Shown here piece by piece: positions 43,719-54,268 of a DNA stretch of 64,000 nucleotides. Within the stretch, counting starts at the first letter, position 1. Every line of letters begins with the position of its first letter. A model generated the notes under the pieces. It had not been told where the DNA came from. It did no database searches and saw only the letters and a list, made by a program, of their open reading frames with translations. Source of the DNA: Viridothelium virens (taxonomy: Eukaryota > Ascomycota > Dothideomycetes > Trypetheliales > Trypetheliaceae). The stretch lies in assembly GCA_010094025.1 (NCBI GenBank), contig ML991777.1, forward strand, positions 496,001 through 560,000, written 5' to 3'. The position numbers and the translations under genes were made by a program.

Positions 43719-45530
43719 AAGACCACCGTCTCTATTTTCGGCAGCTCTTGAATACCTAGTTTGACCGATGTAAGTCAGCAAACCCCTGACAATGGTGGGC
43801 TGTGCTCCGTACTTGAACCAATGACCAACTCTAGAGCGATGATAGGGCTTCAGTATTTCAATTCTTGTTTCGTCTGTATTGAAAGTCCAATTTATCCCCG
43901 ATTGACGCTATTTAAGCGCTGACCGCGGAACAGCCCGGAGCTCTGCATACTTGCGATCACATATCAAATCCACCGCAGTTGCATCCATGTTTGAATTCAG
44001 CATATATCAGGACTGCTGTCACCTCATTAGGATGTATTGGGAACGTCTCGAGCCAGGCATGTAATCGTCGAGACCGGATACACATATACTGTATCCTAAT
44101 GGCAAAAGCGGGCTCTACGGAATGATCTCCAGTTTACGTTTTTTATGCAGCACAGTGTGCACCTGCAGGAATAAAGCCAGGATCGGCCATCATTCTGAGG
44201 AGGGCAGACACACTTAGAGCCACCTACCCTCCCTGGCAGAACGCATCGTCCAGTCGCGACAGGGTATGCTTTTCTATCGAAGCTTCCCTGCCGCTATGGT
44301 GCGATGAAAAGTTGGACGAGATAAGACAGGCATGCTGCCATGTCCCACTTTCAGGTTCGTCAGGCCGAGGTTTTCTGGCTTGCCCGAGGCAAACCAGGTA
44401 TCCTATACTACTCCTACGCTCCCACCGACTTAAAGTGTTTAGGATGGAAAACCCACAAACAAACCGAATTGAAGAGGTAGACTTTCAACGGTTAAGGATC
44501 CTGTGAGGTCACCACAGCTGCCGATATGGTGGATATAAGCTTTGTTCGAAGACGCTAGCTCCTCTCCCCACAATTTTACTCAGTACCACACTAGGTACAT
44601 AATAGTAAATAGGGGGAAGGCGCTTGGACCTCCCATGTCCTGCAGGCACCGCGCCGATTCCTTTCCCGACCCCACCACCCCACAATCTTGGCAAGGTCAA
44701 CGGTGCTCAACGGTGGTCAACGGTCTTCGTGCTTTTCCGTCTCCAACTAGCGACATGCCTAGTACGCATTTATGCTAAAGCTCAGTTCCGAAGTGAGGCC
44801 TCGCTCGATGGCCAGCGAAAATGTCGGATGCCTACAAGAGAAAGGACTGACTGGAGATCAACGGTGGGTGGGTGAAAGGCCTTCTATATCGCATCTCATC
44901 TGCACAAGCGCCGCGCACCCGGATTTTCGAGTACCTTATGGTAGAATACCTGGTTATGGGGTTCATATGCGAAGCAATGGGTTCTTGAAAGTGTACCCCT
45001 GTCTAATTCCGCTCTAGCCGTTCAGTGCCGTTCTATTCATAGTGTTCTTTCATGCTTTAGCATTCACCCTTAAGCACGTTTCAGAATAGATTCTCTTTCC
45101 GTCCAATCAATAACGATAAAACCTGGACATCCTGGCATGTTTCTTCATGATATCACTCTCATCACATCCCCTAGTGCTCCCAGATCTCCAGCTCTAGCCT
45201 CATCATTCTGCAATGCCCCACCCAGTCTAGGTAAGCAATGGCTTTGCGACTTAGAGCCGGACTGCCGTCCTTGCGTACCGGTACCTTGCAGACCTAATGA
45301 AGCTGCCTCTTTCAGTATGAAAGTTTCATCTAGTAGCTCTTGGCGACTGGTGGCAAGGTTGACGATGATGAAATGCCCGTTGACGTATACGGCACGCTAA
45401 CTTACTATATCTTCCGAGCGTGTGTACATAAACGACACTTGCTCTTCCCTTCGAAGACCAGTTGGCGGATGTTCAATCTGGGCTAGGTGATCAATTTCGA
45501 CTTGTAGAATTGCGGCACTTCTCATTCACG
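43719..45530. other. 1.8-kb gene-free stretch
   Basis: No protein gene, tRNA or repeat is recognised. It holds the ALG13 3' UTR and the oxalate decarboxylase promoter. CTCCGTAC at 43805-43812 is the reverse complement of the GTACGGAG motif seen elsewhere. Confidence 0.45.
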
Positions 45531-47084
45531 ATGAGGTCCTCCATTCGCTTCACGGCAATCTTTGTCGCTACCAAGCTCATTGCACCACTATCAGCTCTCC
45601 CAGCACCTCAAGCAGGAATCGACTCACCAGCCAACATCGACATTCCAACAGCAGATCCAGTCGGCCCACCCGGTGCAACTGGAAGTCTCCGCGGACCGTC
45701 TTCCCTCCTAGGCTTCAATCCTGCTATTCCTGAAGCCACATCTGGGACTACGGACATTTCACCCGATGACTTCCAGTTACCGCCTGGCTCGACGGAAGAC
45801 TCTGATCTAGGTATCTTTCTTGATATGAGCACCGTAAAGAACCCACAGCCCATTCGGGGTGGCAATGGAAAAATTCCCACAGATCCTGGCCCACGTGAGT
45901 TAGGATCGAGCCGCTTCTTGCTGTTTCAGAACTGCTAACGCACATAAGGAAATTATAATTATGACAAGATCAATAGCGATCTCTTTGCGCCCCCTGGCAC
46001 AGACAGTGGAGACGCTCCGAATGCCAAGTGGCCGCTCGGATTATCACACAACCGTCACGGGCTCCAGGGAGCTGGGTGGGCACGTCAGCAGAACGTGGAT
46101 GAGATGCCCCTCGCTACAGCGATGGCAGGTGTTGACATGCGTCTCGAAGCACACGCTTACCGGGAACTTCATTGGCACAAGGCTAACGAATGGTCTCTCA
46201 TCCTGAACGGCTCTGTTCGTCTATCCGCAGTGAATGAAGCCGGTCAAACCTTCACGGACGACCTGACAGCAGGAGATGTTTGGTTCTTCCCAGCCGGTAT
46301 TCCGCACTCTATCCAAGCACGAGATACCGGAGTTGAGTTCCTCCTTGTCTTCGACGATGGCACTTTCAGCGAAGACAATACTTTCCTCGTCTCTGAACTC
46401 TTTGAACGTAATCCAAAGTCCGTACTTGCGAAAGACATACGCGCCGATGTGTCGGCCTTGGACAATATCCCAGACGGCCAGCTGTACATTTTTCCGGGCA
46501 CTCCAGAACCCGATGATATTCAAGAGCAAAACATCACGGGCCCTGCGGGCGCAATCCCCAAAGAACAGAGTTACTCCTATCACTTCTCGCAACAAGCACC
46601 GTATGAGGTCCCTGGCGGTAGCATCAAGATTATCGACACGGAGAACTTCCCCATTGCATCGAACTTCGCGGCAGCCCTGATCACCATCGAGCCCGGCGCA
46701 ATGCGCGAGATCCATTGGCATACCAAGTCTGACGAATGGAATTACTTCCTTGCCGGACAGGCACGTCTTACCGTCTTCATCGCGCCACAGAACTCGCGAA
46801 CGTTCGACTTCCAGGCCGGCGATGTCGGATACATACCTGTTCCCGACGCGCATTATCTCGAGAATACCGGAAACGAGACGGTGGTATACCTAGAAGTACT
46901 GCAGGCGCCGATCTACAATGATATTTCCGTTGGCCAGTGGTTGGGACTCACGCCGCCGCAAGTGGTGAAGGATCATCTAGGATTTTCGGACGATACGGTT
47001 AGTCGGCTGCCGAAGACAAAACCGTTCATTTTGCCGGGAAATAAGAATTTGTTGACCACAAATTTCACTGAAGAGAGCTTATGA
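45531..47084 (+). CDS. Secreted oxalate decarboxylase (bicupin)
   Basis: Two exons, 45531-45894 and 45949-47084, giving 499 aa. A signal peptide (MRSSIRFTAIFVATKLIAPLSA) precedes a Pro-rich propeptide-like stretch. Two cupin domains follow. Each has an HxH...E manganese motif, RELHWHKANEW near residue 194 and REIHWHTKSDEW near 375, and the distal His in FPAGIPHS and PVPDAHYLE. The N-terminal lid reads FSEDNTF near 261-267, retaining the Glu that in bacterial OxdC (SENST) favours decarboxylation over oxidation. The enzyme converts oxalate to formate and CO2 outside the cell or in the wall, usually induced by oxalate or low pH in wood- and plant-associated fungi. The 54-nt intron splices as CCA C|GA. 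Confidence 0.9.
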
Positions 47085-48676
47085 GGGTGCAGCGGTTGGC
47101 ATTGAGGAGTGCATGACATAGGAAAGGAGACGTGGGCATGCGATTTCTTAAGTTCGTCTTGTATATATGTCACCAATGTTATCATCAGTCTGAGGTGGTA
47201 TTGAACCATTGACATAATTTCGTAGTTGACAGGACGTTATGTTCTGTGCGCTGTAGAAACATGCTGTTCATTTTGAAATTCACATGCGATAGTCACTCAA
47301 TTTTGCGATCTCTGCTCGAGTGGAAGTCACTCCTCGGGAGGAGTCTCTCATGTGGATTACGCAGTGCAACAAGAGCCGCTCCCGATTGGCCACGATAAGG
47401 AGCTTGCCGGACCCTGACTGTGGCTTTTTGTAAAAAAAAAGAAGGCGGGGCAGGCACTGGTGCATTCTTGCCGAGCTGAAGGAGCCGCGCGTCGTAACCT
47501 CTTCCCGTCGACCGCAGCCCTCGACGATGCGCATCTGTCCTGAACGTGGGATTCTACATTAAAGGGGGCAATATAAGGTGATAAGGCGTACTGCGGTGCT
47601 GCACTGGTTGGGAGGCTGTCTTCGCCACAATCACAGGGCATAAAGAGGTAGGGTTGCTCGATTCGCTGCAGGAACGAGCTCTGAAGCAAGGATACTGGTG
47701 ACAGAAGTCTGGAATTGTATAAGTGATTGCTGCACCGGGTGAGGTAGGATCCTCGTGGGGTAAGCGCCGGGCGCGAGGCAGAAAGAGGAAGATGGCGTTG
47801 GGCCGTCGAATGAGTTGCATAAAGCGCGAGGCCCTCTTATCAGAGATTGACCTAATAGTGTAATGGCAAACAACATCTCGGGTATATAGTTACATAATAT
47901 CATGGACTGGAATCGTGGATGAAATGCAGAATGCTTGACGATAGGAGTCATTTCTGAGGCGGTGAAGAGAAAATTTCAGGCATCCTCGGCCGAAGCCGTA
48001 CGAAGACACGAGCCAGTGCTGGGATTGGGGTTTTCCGAAAGGGCTCGAAACACATGGGTGCATGGGTACGGTGGGTGCCGCAACCGGAGAACTGGAGTCA
48101 AGAACACTTCGGTGCTTCTATCGAATGCGGATCTTGAAGGTGATGTCGAGGACGTTCAGGCCGCTTGATCTGATTGGTCCAATTCTCAGCATAGATACCT
48201 GCTTAGGCCATTCCCCATGGCCATGTGTCCAGATACCCGAGATAGCAGGCAGCCTAATTGGTAGTGATAGGGGCCGGGGTGTGATGTAATCGCCTGACAG
48301 CGGATTTTCTTTTTTGTCCTGTGTGTCTGGAAACCCCCAAAGCAGGCGCACTGTGTCCAGGGTAGGCAGCCACTGGAGCCCGGCTTGACACTTAGCCTCA
48401 ACATGATCGACCAGCGGGGGGTCCGCGACACAGCGATAGTCGCCAAGCTATTCTCTCTTGCCTTGGCAACCCCATCTAAATACACCCGCACCCCAACGAT
48501 TACTTTGTGAATTCTTATCACGCCCTCGCCTCTTTCCCCTTCTCCGCTATAGAATTCTGGGGTTTTCTTGCTTTGTCTGCCCCCAAACCTTTTGCTATCT
48601 TCACTTCAATCGCGATTTGCAGTGCTCCACGAACGCCTTGGAACGAAAGAGCTACTACCTATAAAGTATAGGAGCT
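47085..48676. other. Promoter region of glutamine synthetase with GATA-type sites
   Basis: No gene is seen. HGATAR motifs, the site of AreA/NIT2 GATA factors, occur at 48240-48245 (AGATAG), 48265-48270 (TGATAG) and 48434-48439 (CGATAG), about 240-440 bases before the start. Two close sites on one strand are the usual minimum for AreA control of nitrogen genes. Short CT-rich stretches precede the start. Confidence 0.5.
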
Positions 48677-50195
48677 ATGGTAAGACCCTATTGCTCCGGA
48701 GTGTCTCGGCCAGAATTCCACTGATGCGTCCAGGCTGACTCTACTATCATCTCCAATACCGCCAATGTAAATATTCAATCCGCACAAACCTCGCATTTCT
48801 GGATACTCACCGCTCTAATAGCTTGAGAAATATCTGAAGCTCCCTCAAAAAGGTTCGATCATTGCCGAATATGTCTGGATAGATGCTTCGAATGGCGTTC
48901 GGTCAAAATGCAAGGTAAGCTGACAATGAAAACTTGCGGCTCGTTTGCAAGCTGCGCAAGGGACTCCAAACCATTCGGCCAATTCCTCCCCTTATCAATT
49001 GCTCTACTCAACAAACGACCCTCAAACTGCGGTTCTGACTTCTCACAATTGCTAGACTTTGAAGAAAGCCCCCAAAGACGTCAAGGAACTCCCCGAATGG
49101 AACTTCGACGGTTCCTCGACCAGCCAAGCCCCAGGCGACAACTCCGACGTCTACCTCCGTCCTGTCGCAATGTATCCTGATCCTTTCCGCCTCGGTGAAA
49201 ATATCCTTGTCATGTGCGAAACCTGGATGTCGGATGGCAAGCCAAACATGTACAACTTCCGTGCTGATGCCAACAAACTCATGACTGCTCACGCAAAGCA
49301 TGAGTTTTGGTTCGGTCTTGAGCAAGAATACACTTTGCTGCAGTACAGCGGTTGGCCATATGGTTGGCCCCAGAACGGCTTCCCTGCACCGCAAGGACCC
49401 TACTACTGTGGTGTGGGTACCGGCAAGGTGTTCTGTCGGGACATTGTTGAGGCGCACTACAAAGCCTGTCTGTACGCAGGAGTCAATATTAGCGGTACGA
49501 ACGCAGAGGTTATGCCTGGACAGTGGGAGTATCAGGTCGGCCCATGCGAGGGCATCGACTGTAAGTTCAACAGCTCACACCCGAGCACTTCTATTTGTAA
49601 GTGATATACTCATCAGTCTCCAGTGGGTGATCAACTATGGATGTCCCGTTTCCTCCTCCACCGCGTCGCCGAAGAATTTGGTGTTAAGGTTACCTTTGCA
49701 CCCAAGCCCATCCCTGGTGACTGGAACGGCGCTGGTCTCCATACCAACGTCTCCACTAAGGAAATGCGCGAGGATGGTGGCATGAAGCACATTGAGGCGG
49801 CTATGGAGAAGCTATCTAAGCGCCATGTTCAACATATGGATGTGTATGGTGAGGGTAACCAGGCTCGTATGACTGGTGCGCATGAGACAGCATCCTATGA
49901 CAAGTTTACGTGGGGCGTCGCCAATCGTGGCTCAAGTGTCCGTGTGAACCGTGCCTGTGCGGAGGAGGGCAAGGGATACTTCGAGGACCGTAGGCCGGCA
50001 TCAAATGGCGATCCTTATCAGATCACCGGTATCATCGTTGAGACTGTAAGTTAGGCCGAGCACGAGCGGGACAGATTAGAAGCTAACTTTGAATTCTAGC
50101 TCTGTGGCAAGGTCGAGGGCACCGACATGGTTAAGAAATCCGCGAACGCTGACTATCAAGAGCTGGAAATGAACGTCGTTCAATCCAAGCCCTAG
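48677..50195 (+). CDS. glnA: Glutamine synthetase (type II)
   Basis: Six coding exons: 48677-48679, 48734-48766, 48822-48914, 49056-49560, 49624-50045 and 50100-50195, giving 383 aa. The first exon carries only the ATG, followed by GTAAGA. The 33-nt second exon ([11 protein letters not shown]) joins to [11 protein letters not shown], the expected GS N-terminus. GSII signatures: [51 protein letters not shown], a Lys-Pro ATP loop in [15 protein letters not shown], and [10 protein letters not shown], with intact ammonium and metal ligands. It makes glutamine from glutamate, ammonium and ATP in the cytosol, the main ammonium-assimilation step. At the exon 4/5 junction the spliced codon is TTG, giving DLGDQLW where DMGDxLW is common. 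Confidence 0.93.
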
Positions 50196-50897
50196 AGTGC
50201 GCACGATCGTATGGACTGGCTTAACTTGAGAATAACACGAAGAGCATGGCCCGGGATCGTGGACTTAGTACCTAAATCCTCTAGATCGATTGCGATAAGG
50301 CTTTAATTTGCGCTAGCATCGGGATATTTCGGGGGGGGTCGATTTTCTAATAGCTATGCGCAATTGGGTACCTCCATTGTCTTCCACTGGGCTTCTCGAT
50401 CCATGTATTCGTAGTTAGCTGGATGCTAATAATGCCACCAATGTTCTCAGTAGCATAGCTTTCTTGCTGCGGTCTTCATCTTGCTAGCTGACATCACACA
50501 TCGAGCTCTTTCTCCTTGTCCGGTTTGAAGGTGTAAATAAGATATTTCACAGAGACTGCACCCGAGGCATCTACTACTCCATTGGGAGTGACCTGCATCA
50601 TAGCAGCACCCAGAAGAGGTCAGATCTATGTGCTGTCAAAACTCAAGCATAATAACATAATACGATATTGCAATTGCCTAATTAGCGTTAAGCCTCTTCT
50701 TGACCTCAGTGAGGGAGTGAGGGTAAGGATGCCTCCCGACAACAGGTATCACGCGCCTCAACTTGAAGCTCGACGCGTCTAGCTCGCACGTCATTTTTCA
50801 CTCACCGCGTGGCCGTTCACCACCTCATCAGCTACTTCTGACACAGCCTACTTCGCACTTACGGCTTCTCACTATCTCTCCTACCGACCCCGCCAAG
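50196..50897. other. Intergenic gap before MED1
   Basis: Holds the glutamine synthetase 3' UTR and the MED1 promoter and 5' UTR. A run of eight or nine G near 50333 is the only feature. No gene is seen. Confidence 0.4.
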
Positions 50898-53363
50898 ATG
50901 TCAACACCCTCTTCCCAATCCCAACCCCCAAAACCGGCCCCCGCGGCCTCAACACCCACGTCCTTCCCTCATCCCTCCTTCTCCTCCCCAGCTGCCCGCT
51001 CCGTCGCATCACCCGCCGCACATCGATCCAGTGGCAGTAGCAACCAACAGGCTGGCAAATCGCCACTCAACCCATCAATCGCTATAGCCCCCTTAAACCC
51101 AGTCACCTCGACCCCGGTCCCAAAAGCCGAAACCCCTGCTCTCGCTTCGAAAGTCGAGACGCCGCAAGCAACGCTAAAGCATCCTGCGAATGTGAAGCTC
51201 GGAGAGCGACTAGGCGCGGTGGCGAGTACGAGCAGTCCTGCCGGCGGAGGAGGCACAGGAGGAGTCGGGACACTGGATTTCGCCTCTCCGGCCGCGCTCG
51301 GCCTGTCGCTGTCGAGCCAGGGACATGCAATGCATCTCGACGGGAGCGTGAGTGGGAGCACGGGTGGTGTGGGCATGGGGCTTAGCATGTCGGGCATCGG
51401 TATGGGGACCAGCATGTCGGGGCTTGGGCTCTCGAATTTGGGCCTCCCTGCGCGTACGGATGACGAGGAGAGGAGGCGGAGGCTCGAGAGCGTGATTGCG
51501 GCTCTGGCGGGGAGGATGGGTAGGGTAGGGGAAGAGGGGGTAGAGAGGGTGTGCAAGAGGAACGGGTGGGCGGTTTTATGGGAGGAGCGGAGAGGGGGCG
51601 GTAAAAGGTTGACGGGGGCGGGAGGAAATGTGCTGGTGGACGTGGACTTTCGAGGGAAAGGTGAGGGCGTAGAGAAAGTAGCGGTCACAGTTCATGAGGC
51701 GGGAGAAGGGGTGAAGGGAACAATGGATAGCGCCGGGAGGATACTATTGGGAGATTTGAGACACGGTCGGAGCAGTTTGGACAAGAAGCTTGATCGCTTC
51801 GCAGCAAACCTGGAAAGGCTGGCACGATTGGATATGTTGAGTCGGACGCAGGACGGATTCAATTGCTACGATGCGATTGCGGGGGTTTATACGAGCTTGC
51901 AACGCTTATATGAGCATCAATTCAAGATGGCGGCCGAGATGTTTAAAGAGCACCCGAATGCAGTGGAAAGAGCCGGACGAGAAGTCATGTGCAAGAAGAG
52001 TGGAAGACCAAGAATGCATGCGGAAAGAATGATTGGACTCAGTCTGGACTACTGGCAATGCAAGAAAGATGAGGAATTATCACGGAAAAATGGCCCAAGC
52101 ATTCATCGAAGACGTGGCTCGGCATTGGAGATTGATCCAACCCAACAGCAAGCAGAAGACGAAGACGACCTAGGGAGTGCTCGCGGTCTCTTCAGCCTCT
52201 TGATTGAAGCCGAGCCTTCTCCTGCTTCTCTATATCCTCCAGTTCGTACTTCCAATCGTTGGCTCTCGGATACGGTTGAGAAGAGGCCTGTAGAGCATTC
52301 TGCAGACCTGGACGAACTCCTGAGCGGAGCGGCAAACCAACCGGTCATTGATTGGCAAGAACCCCCCCAGACCTACTTGGTCAATGCATCCACAGGTGCT
52401 GCTGGCGAGAATGGTGACGCCATGAGTCTTGATGCGCCACCCGGCAGTCTTGAAAGGTTACCTAATGTTAGATTCAAGGCAAAGCTGAACCCGCCAATCG
52501 TACTGCCACTGACTCTTGCAGCACAAATGCTGCACCAAGTCGAGACAGCCATACCGCAGGAGACTATCAGGCCCACAAATTTTGAAACAATGATCCTTCA
52601 GCAAACATATGCGTCCGCGTCTGATGCGAGTATCTCTGTAAACGGACTCAGAAAGACAGCGTCCGAAAAGATCATCCTTATCCCTGGGTCGACAGACAAT
52701 GAAAACGCAGAGATCCAACATCACTACTCACTTTTAGTACCAAAATCGATAGAATATGGACGTTTCCTGGAAGAGCTGCCATTCTTCCACCCGAGACAGA
52801 TTGTCGAGCTTTTGCCCATTCTCCGGCGATATGCCTTCTTAGGCTCGCTCCTCCAATCCGCGTTTGCTACCTCCTCTCCATCTAATCCCAGTCGCCGAAA
52901 ATCAAGTCGTACTAGTGGGACCGCTAAGCCTCCAGTGGACGATCTCGAGTTCATTGACAGCATTGAGGACACCAACGGAGCCAACGGCGTTCACCACACG
53001 TTTGACGAGGTTCACAATCTAGACTTGATGGCTCTAAACAATACGAATCATGACGAGGACCAAGAGACGTTACCAGTCAACGTCTCTCTTCTCTCGGCTT
53101 CGCCACCCTCACTCGATGTGACCTTCCAAATGAGCGGCTCTCGTTGGGTCAGCGTTACTTTCGAACTTCTAGCCAATGCCGAAATTAATATCATCGCACA
53201 AAATCTGGTATCCGAGCCTGCAGAGGCATTGAGTGACGAGCAGAGTCAGGATGCCGAATCTCGACGCATGAGACAAGTGCAGGGCATTGCAAGAGCACTT
53301 GAGTTGTCCGGGGACATTGGACTCTGGGTGGAGTGGATGAGGGGAAATTTTGGAGGTAGGTAG
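50898..53363 (+). CDS. med1: Mediator complex subunit 1 (Med1), fungal type
   Basis: Single exon, 821 aa from the ATG at 50898 (MSTPSSQSQPPKPAPA). The first ~190 residues are Pro/Ser/Ala- then Gly/Met-rich and disordered. The fungal Med1 domain begins at about 190 (DDEERRRRLESVIAALAGRMGRV..CKRNGW), with conserved SSLDKKLDRFAANLERLARLD, FNCYDAIAGVYTSLQRLYEHQ, GRPRMHAERMIGLSLDYWQ, then a beta-rich half to the end. Med1 is part of the Mediator middle module and relays signals from DNA-bound activators to RNA polymerase II. The sequence encoding residues 130-280 is very GC- and purine-rich, matching the low-complexity protein. No intron is needed. Confidence 0.88.
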   Translation: MSTPSSQSQPPKPAPAASTPTSFPHPSFSSPAARSVASPAAHRSSGSSNQQAGKSPLNPSIAIAPLNPVTSTPVPKAETPALASKVETPQATLKHPANVKLGERLGAVASTSSPAGGGGTGGVGTLDFASPAALGLSLSSQGHAMHLDGSVSGSTGGVGMGLSMSGIGMGTSMSGLGLSNLGLPARTDDEERRRRLESVIAALAGRMGRVGEEGVERVCKRNGWAVLWEERRGGGKRLTGAGGNVLVDVDFRGKGEGVEKVAVTVHEAGEGVKGTMDSAGRILLGDLRHGRSSLDKKLDRFAANLERLARLDMLSRTQDGFNCYDAIAGVYTSLQRLYEHQFKMAAEMFKEHPNAVERAGREVMCKKSGRPRMHAERMIGLSLDYWQCKKDEELSRKNGPSIHRRRGSALEIDPTQQQAEDEDDLGSARGLFSLLIEAEPSPASLYPPVRTSNRWLSDTVEKRPVEHSADLDELLSGAANQPVIDWQEPPQTYLVNASTGAAGENGDAMSLDAPPGSLERLPNVRFKAKLNPPIVLPLTLAAQMLHQVETAIPQETIRPTNFETMILQQTYASASDASISVNGLRKTASEKIILIPGSTDNENAEIQHHYSLLVPKSIEYGRFLEELPFFHPRQIVELLPILRRYAFLGSLLQSAFATSSPSNPSRRKSSRTSGTAKPPVDDLEFIDSIEDTNGANGVHHTFDEVHNLDLMALNNTNHDEDQETLPVNVSLLSASPPSLDVTFQMSGSRWVSVTFELLANAEINIIAQNLVSEPAEALSDEQSQDAESRRMRQVQGIARALELSGDIGLWVEWMRGNFGGR

Positions 53364-54268
53364 CATAGGATGTGTGGCTGTGCCACCTAGTTGACCTACC
53401 TTGTCTTTCTTGTTTGCTGGATCATAAAGGCTTGTAATTACCAGGTCTACTGTTCTCACTATCTCTAACGTATTTGATGACTGCGTCAACGTCACATACT
53501 CACTCATACCTGCAGGTTCTCGCCACTAGAGGAAAGAATAAGCAATGTTGGTGTTATTAGCCTGTTAGGCCCAATCGACTTTGGAACCATGATAGGTTTG
53601 AGGGTCCCTCCTGGTTTAATCTTTTTCGTGTCAGACCAGAGAGCTCAGTAGGACGTTGAGTAGGAATCCGTGAAAGATCTTCCTAATAGCCTATCCTGGA
53701 TTTGTACTGTACAATCCCGGAGGGCCTCAATGATTCTTTATCTCGAGGCTTGGTGTGGTCTACCAACATTTCTTATTACATACCTTGTTGACGTCTTTCA
53801 GCGGACGATAAATTTAGTGAGTGCTGAACCTGGGTTCTTCGGGTGAGTCGCAAATTCTCCTCATGTTGTGAGATCTCCTTCACTCAATCCTACCGCTCTC
53901 ACTCAGTCTTCGGAAATGAGTCTCCGCTTTGAGATTACATGCACAGTATCGAATATGGCCCTTTAGATTTGAAGTTATTTCGGCAATCCCGCCAATATTA
54001 CACCAATCTACGTGGTGTGCTTTTAGCAACTTAGCTTACGTATAACTTTCCTTAGTCACAAGTAAGACACACTTTTGGGTTGAATATTCATCGATTCGGC
54101 AGTGCAATTATCACTTGTCAGAGTACTACCAATTAAATGCCCCTCCATTATCATCGATCTAGCGTAGGTATCTTGCACTCTGAATATAAAAGTAGAGACA
54201 TTTGTCCTTCATTGGGAATTCTCGCTTTGCTAGTTTACCCTCAATTCGTGGTTCTTCACATTCTTAAG
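53364..54268. other. Promoter region of the tandem subtilase locus
   Basis: A TATAAAAG box at 54185-54192 lies 77 bases before the ATG at 54269, the clearest TATA element in the window. This fits a tightly controlled, inducible secreted protease. No gene is seen. Confidence 0.5.
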
